Shown: in pieces, positions 14,911 through 23,410 of the stretch | How the letters are laid out: the number at the start of each line of letters is the position of its first letter | Position numbering within the stretch: the stretch's first letter is position 1 | Source: JBHGBM01 sp041946965 | GTDB lineage: Bacteria > Acidobacteriota > Terriglobia > Bryobacterales > Bryobacteraceae | NCBI GenBank assembly: GCA_041946965.1 | Contig: JBHGBM010000089.1 | Coordinates: 1 to 23,498, forward strand | DNA length: 23,498 bases | Reading direction: 5' to 3' | Notes under the pieces: generated by a model | Databases searched by the model: none | The model's input: the letters and a program-made list of their open reading frames with translations, nothing else | What the model was told of the DNA's origin: nothing | Program-made: the position numbers and the translations under genes

Positions 14911-17637
14911 TTATTTCCTCTTCTGTTCGGATTCTGTTGCTTTCGAGGTTGAACTGCGGTAAGCGCCCGATTTGTCATTGAACGCGCGCACGTTGAAATT
15001 GTAGTCGTCCGCCACCAGATGGCCGTTGCGCTGCTCTACGATGCTGGTCATGCGCTCTATAAAGAGGCGGTACGCGGAGGTAAAGGGATCGATTCCCGGA
15101 TTGAGCCGCCGGACAAAATCCCCCACCTGCCGGCGGTATTCCTCACGGGACCCGGCCTTGAAATCGTAGTCCTGCCGGATCTCCTGAAGCTTGCCGGCCT
15201 TGGCAGCGAAGACCACGGTCTTGAAGGCGGGATCGCGCCGCACCGGAGAGCGGCCGAGGTCGGATAGAGGCGGCTCGACAATGCCTTCCACCGCGTCTTC
15301 GGCAGGCGCGACGGCCGTGACGGTGACCTCGGCCGCGGCGAGACCCGGCGCGGAGACCGTCACCCTGATGGCCCCCGGCGCCGCCTTCGAGCGCAGCACG
15401 TTGGATACGGGCACGTCGATGTACATGGCCCCTTCCATGGCGCCGTTTTTCGCTGTGTCAGTGCGGTACTCGCGCGGGCCCACCAACGTCGCCGGGCCAT
15501 CCACGGACCACTGGAGCGTCGGATTGGCGCCGTAAACGTGCACGCCGTTGGCGTCCACGATATCCGCCGAGATGACGGAAATACCGGAGCGGTCCGCCGG
15601 GATGCGGTCCGGCGAAGCCCTGAGCACCAGCCGCGCGGGTTTGCCGGCCATCTTCAAGGAATACTCAACGCGCTGCCCTCCTCTGTATCCCTCTACCGCA
15701 ATGGCCCCGCGGCGGATCTCCACGTTGGGGAAGGTCACGGCGTGCGCGTTGGCATCCGAAGGGCTGGCCTTCCCCACCATCTCCCCGTTCACCTTCAGGA
15801 TCACTTCGTCGCAGTTGGAATCCACCACGATGTCCTTTCGCTGTCCCAGGTACTGTTCGCGCCAGTAGTGCGGATGGATGAAGGCCATCGGCTTGGAGGT
15901 GAAGTTCGCCTGCCACAAGTAGTACACGTACTTGGGGAAACGGTAAAGGTCCACCCAGCCCTTCGGATTGATGTGCTTCAGTGGCGAGTTGAGGTATTCG
16001 CGGTCCGCGCCGTGGTCGGCATACAGCCACACCACCACGTTGTCGTTGGCCAGGCGCCCGCTGCGCGCGCAGGTCTCGTGCTGCCACGCTTCGGTCCCGG
16101 TCACCTGGCCGCTGGAGGGATTGCGCGTCTCCGGGCCGAAGTCGCGGTCGTCGCTCGAATACCAGCCGCGCGCGGTGCAGCGCAGCAGGTTCTCGATCGC
16201 CAGATCCTTATCCGTGATCTGCACGTGATCGCCGCCGTTCTCCCCCCGGCGCAGATAGATGAGCCGCGTGGGGTCCTCTTCCGCTGCCCAGGCGGAATCG
16301 GCCGGCTGGTTGGTCTCGTTCCCGATGCTCCAGACGAAGATGCTGGGGTGGTTGCGGTCCCGGCGGATCATCTCCCGGAGGTTCTGGCGCTGCACGTCCC
16401 GTCCGAAGGCGATGTCCTTGATATTGGGCGCCTCTTCGATAAGGATGAAGCCCAACCGGTCGCACTCGTCGTAGACATACGGGTCGTTGGGGTAGTGCGC
16501 CGTCCGCTGGAAATACAACCCCATGTTGTAGCGGATATCTTCCAGGTCCTTGCGGTGCATCCACTTGGGAAGGGCGTCGCCCAGCCACGGGTACTCCTGG
16601 TGGCGGTTGATGCCCCGCAGCACAAGCGGCTTGCCGTTCAAGTGCAAGCGCCTCTCCGCCTTGTTCCAGGTGTACCAGCGGAATCCCAACGGGGAGGTGT
16701 ACGTATCGGCCAGGCGGCCGCCTTCGCGAACCGCCGTGTCGACCCGATATAGATACGGCGAATCGGGCGACCACAGACGCGGGTTCGGGACCGGCCCCAA
16801 CACTTGCACAAACTCCCGCGTCTGGCCGGCTTCGATTGTCTGACGGCTACTCGCGCGGGCCACAACATCGCCTTGCGCGTCGCGCACCTCTGTTGCCAGC
16901 GTGCACTCGCGCGTCTCCGGATACTCGTTGCGCACCCAGGTGCGCACCCGCGCCACGCCGCGCGCCTCGCTCACCTCGGGCGTGGTGACGAAGGTTCCGC
17001 CTTCGTAGTCGGCCGATCCCTGGAAGGGCACGTGCAGCCGGTCGCGGATCACCAGCCGCACGTCGCGGTAGATCCCCCCGTAGACATCGAAGTTGCCCGC
17101 GGTCATCGGCGGGATGCGGCCGAACGGATCGTCGCGGCGGTTGGACACTTCCACCGCGAGCACGTTTTCCGCTCCAAACCGCACCTGTCTGGTGACATCC
17201 ATCGAGAAGCTGGTATAGCCACCCTTGTGTTCCCCCACCAGCGCGCCGTTCAGGTACACGCGGGCGTACTTCTGCACCCCATCGAATTCGATGGCCACCA
17301 GCCGCCCCTCATACACCTTGCCCACGGTGAACCGCTTGCGGTACCAGCCCCAGCCGTACCACCAGTAGGAGTCGTCGCGCTCGGAGGCGGAGCGAATGAA
17401 GGGGTGTGGATCTCCGGTGGTTTCGTAGGTGCTCCAGGTATGCGGTAGTGCTATGGCGGGCCAGCGGCGGTCGTCGTAGCCGGGCGCTGCGCGACGCGCG
17501 TCGGACCGCTCATCGGGAAAATATTGAAACGTCCAGTCCCGGTTGATGTTCCTGGCAATTCTGCCACCCGAGCCCAGAGCGGTGCCCAGGCAAACGAAGA
17601 GCACGACCGCGACTGGCACAACCTGTTTCGTCAACAC
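14911..17637 (-). CDS. Glycoside hydrolase family 2 (beta-galactosidase/mannosidase/glucuronidase type)
   Basis: Exported GH2 enzyme of 908 residues from the GTG at 17637, which is preceded by GGGGAAAG and gives a clean signal peptide (LTKQVVPVAVVLFVCLGTAL). An in-frame GTG at 17724 would add 29 hydrophilic residues and bury that signal. Order: N-terminal sugar-binding sandwich about 30-200 (FDGVQKYARVYLNGALVGEH), Ig-like domain about 220-320, TIM barrel about 330-600. The catalytic acid/base is E441 in NHPSIFVWSIGNETNQ. The candidate nucleophile is E516 in VTGTEAWQHE. A C-terminal beta-rich part follows. The substrate is not readable: GH2 covers beta-galactosidases, beta-mannosidases and beta-glucuronidases. 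The stop precedes the receptor-1 start by 1 nt. Confidence 0.92.
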   Translation of the reverse strand: MLTKQVVPVAVVLFVCLGTALGSGGRIARNINRDWTFQYFPDERSDARRAAPGYDDRRWPAIALPHTWSTYETTGDPHPFIRSASERDDSYWWYGWGWYRKRFTVGKVYEGRLVAIEFDGVQKYARVYLNGALVGEHKGGYTSFSMDVTRQVRFGAENVLAVEVSNRRDDPFGRIPPMTAGNFDVYGGIYRDVRLVIRDRLHVPFQGSADYEGGTFVTTPEVSEARGVARVRTWVRNEYPETRECTLATEVRDAQGDVVARASSRQTIEAGQTREFVQVLGPVPNPRLWSPDSPYLYRVDTAVREGGRLADTYTSPLGFRWYTWNKAERRLHLNGKPLVLRGINRHQEYPWLGDALPKWMHRKDLEDIRYNMGLYFQRTAHYPNDPYVYDECDRLGFILIEEAPNIKDIAFGRDVQRQNLREMIRRDRNHPSIFVWSIGNETNQPADSAWAAEEDPTRLIYLRRGENGGDHVQITDKDLAIENLLRCTARGWYSSDDRDFGPETRNPSSGQVTGTEAWQHETCARSGRLANDNVVVWLYADHGADREYLNSPLKHINPKGWVDLYRFPKYVYYLWQANFTSKPMAFIHPHYWREQYLGQRKDIVVDSNCDEVILKVNGEMVGKASPSDANAHAVTFPNVEIRRGAIAVEGYRGGQRVEYSLKMAGKPARLVLRASPDRIPADRSGISVISADIVDANGVHVYGANPTLQWSVDGPATLVGPREYRTDTAKNGAMEGAMYIDVPVSNVLRSKAAPGAIRVTVSAPGLAAAEVTVTAVAPAEDAVEGIVEPPLSDLGRSPVRRDPAFKTVVFAAKAGKLQEIRQDYDFKAGSREEYRRQVGDFVRRLNPGIDPFTSAYRLFIERMTSIVEQRNGHLVADDYNFNVRAFNDKSGAYRSSTSKATESEQKRK

Positions 17638-17679
17638 GAGACTTTCCCCAGCCGCTGCGCTCCAATCACGGGGTTTGGG

Positions 17680-17725
17680 AGTGTTAACTGGTGCTTCACT
17701 GTGTTCAGATCTCTTTTTTAACACT
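17680..17725. repeat. 8-bp inverted repeat in the GH97-GH2 spacer
   Basis: AGTGTTAA (17680-17687) and TTAACACT (17718-17725) are perfect inverted copies 30 nt apart, in the only sizeable non-coding gap (17638-17789) inside the polysaccharide locus. It could be an operator or an RNA stem. No clear -35/-10 pair was found next to it. Confidence 0.3.
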
Positions 17726-17789
17726 TGGCGCCGTGATGGTGGAGGCTATCGGGCAAATGGCCTTCCACGAACTGAAGTAGCCGATCGGG

Positions 17790-19652
17790 TCAGGGCTCGA
17801 ACCGGGCGAGGAATCCACCGCCCGCGCGCAGTTCGATGGCGAGCGTATCGGATCGCTTGGAAACGCCGTTCTCGATCCGCACCGCCGCCGGGTCGTCCGC
17901 ACTGTCCCGCACCATGGCAGTGCGATAGCTGCCGGCACCGAGGAACGAGAGTGGAATCGCCACGCTGCGGGCCGTGGCTCCGTTCATGATGGCCAGAAAC
18001 CATGTCTTGCCGGTGCGGCGTGCAAACACCGCCACTTCGCCGATCTCCGAAGCGGGCAGCGCGATGGTCTCGTCCCACACGCTCGGGATGCTCTTGATGA
18101 CTTCTGCCGCGGGGTTCTTCAAAATGTTTGCTGGATTCGCGGCATAGACCAGCAGCGGCGAAGTCAAAATCGCCGCGCTGGCAATCTGGTGCGCCCACGT
18201 CGTGTCGTTCCGCCTGTCGCCAAAGTGCACCGGCGTGTAATCGGCGTGTCCGGCCAGCATGCGGGTAAACGGCAGGGTTGCGTCGTGCGGCGCCCGCACC
18301 GCCTTCCGCGACTCCATGCCACGAATGCCCTCGCGCGTCAGTTCGTTGGGGAAGGTGCGCGACTCGCCCGTCGGTTTGTTCGCGCCGTGGAAGTCGAGCA
18401 CCAGATGACGCTCGGCCGCATCCCGCAGGCAGGCCTCATACAACTCCACTACTTCTTTGTGCTCGTGATCGAAAAAATCGATCTTCGCGCCCGCCGCTCC
18501 GGTCCGCCGGCACAAATCGAAAAACTCGCGGCGGCTTGCCGGGTCACGCAGTTCCTTACTGTGCTTCCACAAGAGTACACCGACGCCCTGCGCGCGCGAA
18601 TAAGCGTTGTACTCTTTCAGTTCCTGCTCGCTCCATTTCCGCCAGAAGCCCTCGAGCACGTTGTATTCGAACCCGAGATCATGCGCCAGTCGCGAGAACT
18701 CTTTCTGCCCCTCGATGGTGCCTTCGCCGCCATCCAGGTATCTCCAGACCGCGCGTCCCGGCTTGATCCACTCCGTCTTCGCGCCCTTGGGGAACAGCTT
18801 GGGATCGGGCGGCGGCGCCACATTGTTTACGATGTCGCAATTCACCAGCGCGTTCAGGTCGGCCCCCATCATGACCACCCGCCACGGCGTGGTGATGTCG
18901 CCCTCGACCGCGGCGGGCTTTGACAAGCGCTGTACGTCCTCCGAGTAACGCAGGCGGAAAGGATAGGACGGCGGATGCGTGTGACCGAGCCGTGCGTCGA
19001 AGCCGCCTTTTCCATCGCCTTCGAGGCCCATGCCGCTGTATCGGAACAGCGCGCCTTCGGTGATGGAAGCATAACCGGCATTGGCCGGCAGCCTGAACGT
19101 CACCGGCGGGGCGGCCCACTGACCGGCGGGCACCTCCCCGATCGCCTTCCTCACGTGCACCGCCTCGTAGTGGCCTTCGAAATCGTGGTACCAGACGGTG
19201 CTGCCCGCGGGCAGGCGGAACGACGTCACCTCGTCGGGCACTCGGGACTGCCCCGGCGCGCCGGGCACGATGAAGCGGAAGGCGATGCCGTCATCATAGG
19301 CGCGCGCCTCCAGGGTGTAGGCGGCGCTGCCGTGTTTAACGGGTATCTTCACCCCGTTCGAGCGGTCCACCGCCATCGAGTGCACCCCGTGCCACGCGTA
19401 AGTACCGTTCGTCTTATACCGCTGCGCCTTTCCGGCGTATGCGCCGGCGGCGAGGTTCACACCATCGACGACGATCCCGAGCGGCGAAGGCTCGATGACC
19501 GTTCTGCCATTCAAGGCCGCGGCATAACCCAGCCTGGCGCCATCGAGCGTTAGAAGCCGGAACTCGACCTTTCCTGCGGGGCTCTTCAGCGAGAGCAAGT
19601 CCGCCGCCAGGGCCGGAACGGCCGAGAGTAAAATACACGCTGCGAATCGCAT
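17790..19652 (-). CDS. Glycoside hydrolase family 97 (SusB-like; retaining alpha-galactosidase type)
   Basis: Exported enzyme of 620 residues with a signal peptide MRFAACILLSAVPALA (cleavage before ADLL). The N-terminal beta-sandwich (about 17-280) is followed by a TIM barrel (about 300-540; WRYLDGGEGTIEGQKEFSRL, LEGFWRKW, GAKIDFFDHEHKEVVELYEA, DFHGANKPTGESRTFPNELT, REGIRGMES) and a C-terminal beta domain. In GH97 an aspartate in the (K)xDF(F/M)D motif marks the retaining alpha-galactosidase-type branch, while inverting SusB-type enzymes use glutamates. Here D392 fits the retaining branch, with E441 or E447 as candidate acid/base; this is inference. The ATG at 19652-19650 overlaps the receptor-2 stop by 1 nt (TGATG), so translation is coupled. 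Confidence 0.92.
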   Translation of the reverse strand: MRFAACILLSAVPALAADLLSLKSPAGKVEFRLLTLDGARLGYAAALNGRTVIEPSPLGIVVDGVNLAAGAYAGKAQRYKTNGTYAWHGVHSMAVDRSNGVKIPVKHGSAAYTLEARAYDDGIAFRFIVPGAPGQSRVPDEVTSFRLPAGSTVWYHDFEGHYEAVHVRKAIGEVPAGQWAAPPVTFRLPANAGYASITEGALFRYSGMGLEGDGKGGFDARLGHTHPPSYPFRLRYSEDVQRLSKPAAVEGDITTPWRVVMMGADLNALVNCDIVNNVAPPPDPKLFPKGAKTEWIKPGRAVWRYLDGGEGTIEGQKEFSRLAHDLGFEYNVLEGFWRKWSEQELKEYNAYSRAQGVGVLLWKHSKELRDPASRREFFDLCRRTGAAGAKIDFFDHEHKEVVELYEACLRDAAERHLVLDFHGANKPTGESRTFPNELTREGIRGMESRKAVRAPHDATLPFTRMLAGHADYTPVHFGDRRNDTTWAHQIASAAILTSPLLVYAANPANILKNPAAEVIKSIPSVWDETIALPASEIGEVAVFARRTGKTWFLAIMNGATARSVAIPLSFLGAGSYRTAMVRDSADDPAAVRIENGVSKRSDTLAIELRAGGGFLARFEP

Positions 19653-22600
19653 CAGAAACTGAACCTCAGCGCCAGTTGCTGCGTGCGCGGGTTGCGCGAG
19701 CCGGTAATCTGCCCGAAGCGGGTATTCACCAGCTTGCCGGCAGCATCAAAGCGCGCGCTCGTATCCACGCTGTCAAACTGCGTATGGTTGAATGCGTTGT
19801 ACATCTCCCAGCGCAACTGAAAGCTGGCGCGCTCCCGGACGGGAATATTGCGGAAGAACGTCAAGTTCCAGTTGTTGATCCCCGGGCCGCGGAACGCGTA
19901 ACGGCTTGCGCCGGCTCCGCTGCCGTAACTGCCTTTCACGGGGCGCGCAAAGACGCTCGTGTCAAAGAAACGGTAGAAACTGCGCTCGCTCTTCGGAAGC
20001 ATTGCCCTACCCGTGATCACGACGCTGTTGCCGTCGCCGCCGCCGGTCAGGTCCGCGCCATCCGCCAGGCTCAGGCCGACACCCTGCGGCGGTCCGCTCA
20101 CGAACGCGCAGTCGCCGGCGAACTGCCAATCATCCAGCGTCCAGCGCACGACAGGGTTGCCCCACTTGCGGCTGGCCTTGGGCAATTCCCAAACCCAGTT
20201 GGCCGCCAGCGTATGGGTGCGGTCATATCCGCCGGGACCGTAATTCCAGAATCGCGGCGAGAGGAACGCGGCCACGCCGCCATCGTAGTTGTCGCCGTAG
20301 TTCATCGCCTTCGCCCACGTCCACGCGGCGCCGAATTGCAGGCCCTTGGAGAAGCTGCGCCTGACTTGCGTCTGGAGCGAGTGGTAGCTGGAAGAACCCG
20401 CGAATTCGAGATACGGCAGGTTGCCGTAACCGTAATACGGGCGGTAGAAGTTGTCCGGCAGCGGCGTGCCCCTGGTCGGGTCGATGTTCTGCGGCAGGAA
20501 GCGCGCCCCATACGGGACGCTATTGAGTTGTCGCGTCTGGCCGATGTGGCGGCCCAGGTTGCCGTCGTACGCGATGTCGACGACCGTCCCGAACCCGATG
20601 TTCCGCTGGATGCCGAACGTCATCTGGTACAGCGAGAGCACCTTCGAATGCGGGTCCATGACCCGGGTGAAGTTCGAAGGAGCCAGCAACCCGACCCCGG
20701 TCAGGAACGTGTTCACGTTGCCGTAGTACTGCACCGGGAAGGATTGCACCGGCGGGTTGAAAGACATGTCGCCCATCTGCCCGGACCTCGGCCGCGCATT
20801 GTAGAAGATACCGAAGCCCGCCCGGATGGCGGTCTTGCCGTCGCCGAACGGGTCGTAGGCGAAGCCGAACCGGGGCGCGAACAGCAGGCCGTTGCCGTTC
20901 ACAAACCCGCGAGGGTAACCCGCGGAGCCGGCCCGGATGGCGCCGACATAGGGATCTCCCGAGCCGGGCACGAACAGCCCGATGTACGCCTCGGGGAAGA
21001 GTTCGCCCGTGATCGGGTTCACCGCGCGGCGCGTGCCCCTGGCGTCTTTGGCAGGAGCAAACAGCACGGGCGCCTTGGCGCGGTTGTAAGCGGCGGAATC
21101 GAAATTCCCGCCGACGTTCTCCTTCTGGTATGGCGGCAGATCGTAGGTGAACCGCATGCCGTAATCCAGCGTGAACTTCCGGCCTACCTTCCAGTTGTCC
21201 TGCAAATACCACTCGAGCACCTTGTTGATGGGCTGATAATTCACACGCGTGGTCGCCTCGGTGTAGGTCTGGAAATTTCCGAGCAGGGCGTTGGCGTACG
21301 GATGGTTGGAATCGTTCGGATTGTTCGTGGTCTTGCCGAAGTTGAAGGTGCCGGCAAAGTTGCTCCCGTGATGACGCTGCAAGTACTCGGCGAACTCGTA
21401 ATAGATGCCGGTCTTTATGGTGTGCGCTCCGGACACCTTCGTCAGGCCGTCGGAAAAGCTCACCGCGTAGACGTAGTTGTCCATGGGGAAGCGGCCGTCG
21501 TAGCCGATGCTGGCCGCGCCGGTCACGCCGCCGAAGCTTGCCGCCGGAATCAGCCCCAGCGGATTATTCTGATAAATCTGGCCGAGCTGAATGCCGAGTT
21601 TGTCCTTTTGAAGTTTGGCCAGTTGCGAATCGGAAATCTTTTGCGCCTCCGTCCAGAGTCCGAGACCAACGGACAGTTCATTGACCAGCGTGGGACTGGC
21701 CAGGTAGGTGACGTTGAAGCCCACATTCGGGTTGGTCGTCTCATAGGTCTGCTGGATGCCCCACTGGTTGGAATTCGCCGTCACGGCCAGGCCGTCTACT
21801 TTCGTCGCCATGTTCAACCCGCGGAAATACGTCCGCCACTTCGACGAGGGGTTGTAATCGACGCGCAGGATCTCCTGGTGCACCGGGTTGTCGATCGAAT
21901 CCGAAATGGCGTAATTGTACGCCCCGCGGCTCGTCGCCAGGTCGAAGAAATTCGGCAGGGGAAAGATGCCCAGCAGTTTCTGCGTGTTCGAATTGATGCG
22001 CGCAGCGGGCACCACGTTCCCCGGAAACGCCTGCCCGCCGGCGGCCGGGTCCTTCACCACGATCAGGGCTCCGTTGGACTCGACCGATTTCGAGAAGTCG
22101 CCCTTGCGCTCTAGTTCCGTCGGAAACGTATACGTGCGGGCGCTGGCGCGCTTGTTCGGCTGGATCTCCTGCGAGAAAAAGAAGAACAGCTTGTCCTTCG
22201 TGCGGTTGAACTTGCCCGGCCAGTAGATCGGGCCTCCGAGGTTGTACCCGAGACTCGTGTACCGCGACCGGCCTTTCGCCAGGCCGTTCCGGTTATTGAA
22301 GAAGTCGTTGGCATTGAACATCTCGTGCCGCTTGTACCAATACCCCGTGCCATGGAAGGACTGGCTGCCGCTCTTCGTCACGGCATTGATGATCGCCCCG
22401 GAGTTCTTGCCGTACTCCGCCTGGTAGTTGCCCATGAGCACCTTGACCTCGGCAATCGCGTCCAGGTTCAGCATGTTCTCGGTAGTGCCGAGGCCGCGGC
22501 TGTTCGCCACCACTCCGTCGATGCTCAGCGCGATGTAATCGCTGCGCACGCCGTGGATGATGGGCGGGGAACTCGACCCGAGCGAGTTGGCCCCCGAGCC

Positions 22601-23110
22601 GTCCGGATACGTGACCCCGGGCAACAGCCGCAGCAGGTTCAGATAGTCCCGGCCGGCCGCCGACATATAGGCCATCTGCTTGTCGTTGAGCACGGCGGAG
22701 CGCTCCTGGCTTTGTGTCTGCACAGGGGTGACGTCGGCGGTCACGGTGATCGATTCGGTCGGCGCACCCACCTCGAGGACCAGCTTCCCAACGGCGAGCC
22801 GCTCCGAGGCGGTCAGCACGAGGCCGGTCTTCTCAAAGCGCTTGAAGCCCTGGGCCTGCACCGCAACGCTATAACGGCCCGGCAGCACCGACGGAAACAC
22901 GAAATCGCCGGTGGCTTCGGTCCTGCCTATCAGCTTGACGCCCGTCGTCTCCTGGGTGAGTGTCACTTCGATGCCGGGCACGGCCATGCCTTGCGGATCC
23001 ATAACGGTTCCCGTGATGACACCCGTCGAAGTCTGCGCGGCGCATCTGCCCGGCGCGATCCAGAGCGCACTTGCCAGCCCAAGTGCCAACGAAAACCAAC
23101 CGTGTCTCAT
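19652..23110 (-). CDS. Oar/TonB-dependent-receptor-like outer-membrane protein 2
   Basis: First gene of the polysaccharide locus, 1152 residues. Signal peptide about 1-25 (MRHGWFSLALGLASALWIAP, cleaved after CAA). Carboxypeptidase-regulatory-like domain about 28-110 (GVITGTVMDPQGMAVPGIEV). Plug-like domain about 115-240 (ESITVTADVTPVQTQSQERS and IIHGVRSDYIALSIDGVVAN), then a long barrel ending in phenylalanine (QQLALRFSF). It shares the layout and short motifs (PTELER-GDFS) with receptor 1 but is otherwise clearly divergent, so the two probably recognise different ligands or different parts of one glycan. The ATG at 23110 has AGGAG (23122-23126) upstream with a rather long spacing. The stop overlaps the GH97 start by 1 nt. 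Confidence 0.88.
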   Translation of the reverse strand: MRHGWFSLALGLASALWIAPGRCAAQTSTGVITGTVMDPQGMAVPGIEVTLTQETTGVKLIGRTEATGDFVFPSVLPGRYSVAVQAQGFKRFEKTGLVLTASERLAVGKLVLEVGAPTESITVTADVTPVQTQSQERSAVLNDKQMAYMSAAGRDYLNLLRLLPGVTYPDGSGANSLGSSSPPIIHGVRSDYIALSIDGVVANSRGLGTTENMLNLDAIAEVKVLMGNYQAEYGKNSGAIINAVTKSGSQSFHGTGYWYKRHEMFNANDFFNNRNGLAKGRSRYTSLGYNLGGPIYWPGKFNRTKDKLFFFFSQEIQPNKRASARTYTFPTELERKGDFSKSVESNGALIVVKDPAAGGQAFPGNVVPAARINSNTQKLLGIFPLPNFFDLATSRGAYNYAISDSIDNPVHQEILRVDYNPSSKWRTYFRGLNMATKVDGLAVTANSNQWGIQQTYETTNPNVGFNVTYLASPTLVNELSVGLGLWTEAQKISDSQLAKLQKDKLGIQLGQIYQNNPLGLIPAASFGGVTGAASIGYDGRFPMDNYVYAVSFSDGLTKVSGAHTIKTGIYYEFAEYLQRHHGSNFAGTFNFGKTTNNPNDSNHPYANALLGNFQTYTEATTRVNYQPINKVLEWYLQDNWKVGRKFTLDYGMRFTYDLPPYQKENVGGNFDSAAYNRAKAPVLFAPAKDARGTRRAVNPITGELFPEAYIGLFVPGSGDPYVGAIRAGSAGYPRGFVNGNGLLFAPRFGFAYDPFGDGKTAIRAGFGIFYNARPRSGQMGDMSFNPPVQSFPVQYYGNVNTFLTGVGLLAPSNFTRVMDPHSKVLSLYQMTFGIQRNIGFGTVVDIAYDGNLGRHIGQTRQLNSVPYGARFLPQNIDPTRGTPLPDNFYRPYYGYGNLPYLEFAGSSSYHSLQTQVRRSFSKGLQFGAAWTWAKAMNYGDNYDGGVAAFLSPRFWNYGPGGYDRTHTLAANWVWELPKASRKWGNPVVRWTLDDWQFAGDCAFVSGPPQGVGLSLADGADLTGGGDGNSVVITGRAMLPKSERSFYRFFDTSVFARPVKGSYGSGAGASRYAFRGPGINNWNLTFFRNIPVRERASFQLRWEMYNAFNHTQFDSVDTSARFDAAGKLVNTRFGQITGSRNPRTQQLALRFSF

Positions 23111-23135
23111 ATAAGATCGATCTCCTGCGTTCCTT

Positions 23136-23141
23136 ATTGTA
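23136..23141 (-). promoter_or_regulatory. Possible -10 element of the polysaccharide locus
   Basis: Minus-strand TACAAT (one mismatch to TATAAT) lies in the short AT-rich stretch upstream of receptor 2. It would start transcription near 23129, leaving a leader of about 19 nt that still holds the AGGAG site. The -35 position (CCCGCG) is poor, so an activator or another sigma factor would be needed. Confidence 0.3.
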
Positions 23142-23149
23142 CTTATGAA

Positions 23150-23275
23150 CTACCGCGGCGCGGGGGCGGTGGAGGGCGGAGCTGGCTTGCCATCGACGGT
23201 GCCGGGTTCCATCAGCTCCACGCGGGTGCCGTCGGGGTCGGACAGAAGACTCGCGCGATTGCACGACGGACAACA
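23150..23275 (-). pseudogene. C-terminal remnant of a glyoxalase/VOC-family gene
   Basis: The frame ending at TAG 23152-23150 reads ASLLSDPDGTRVELMEPGTV and then a Pro/Ala-rich tail (GKPAPPSTAPAPR). DPDG-x-x-VELME is the typical C-terminal end of vicinal-oxygen-chelate (glyoxalase-like) proteins, with the metal-binding glutamate. The frame is closed by a TAA at 23278-23276, only about 12 residues upstream of the motif, and no start codon or remaining domain is present. So it is a truncated remnant, about 40 nt upstream of receptor 2. Plus-strand sequence of another origin appears to begin beyond it. Confidence 0.6.
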
Positions 23276-23299
23276 TTAGGTGCGTTCTGGCTCGACGTG

Positions 23300-23410
23300 G
23301 TGAGAAGCGTCCTTGTGATCGTCGCGGCCGTGCTTCTCGGGGCGGTCGCGGGAGGACTAATTGCAGCGAAGATATCGCGTGATTGGCTGCCCGGCTTTTG
23401 GCTGCCTTAA
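23300..23410 (+). CDS. Doubtful small membrane ORF (36 aa)
   Basis: Reads as one strongly hydrophobic helix (VRSVLVIVAAVLLGAVAGGL) followed by a short tail (IAAKISRDWLPGFWLP). Possible starts are GTG at 23297 or 23300; no Shine-Dalgarno is visible. The frame is also open upstream, so it may be the tail of a lost gene or chance. It overlaps the fragment starting at 23361 in another frame, and at most one of the two is likely to be real. Confidence 0.2.
   Translation: MRSVLVIVAAVLLGAVAGGLIAAKISRDWLPGFWLP

Noticed and set aside
17638..17724. Longer start for GH2 at GTG 17724
   Set aside because: It would place 29 hydrophilic residues before a good signal peptide, while GTG 17637 has a better ribosome site.
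19676..22114. Plus-strand open frame of 812 codons opposite receptor 2
   Set aside because: Its composition is rich in R, H, V, A and G and it has no recognisable domain. It is the antisense shadow of a high-GC receptor gene with clear signal peptide, domains and barrel end.
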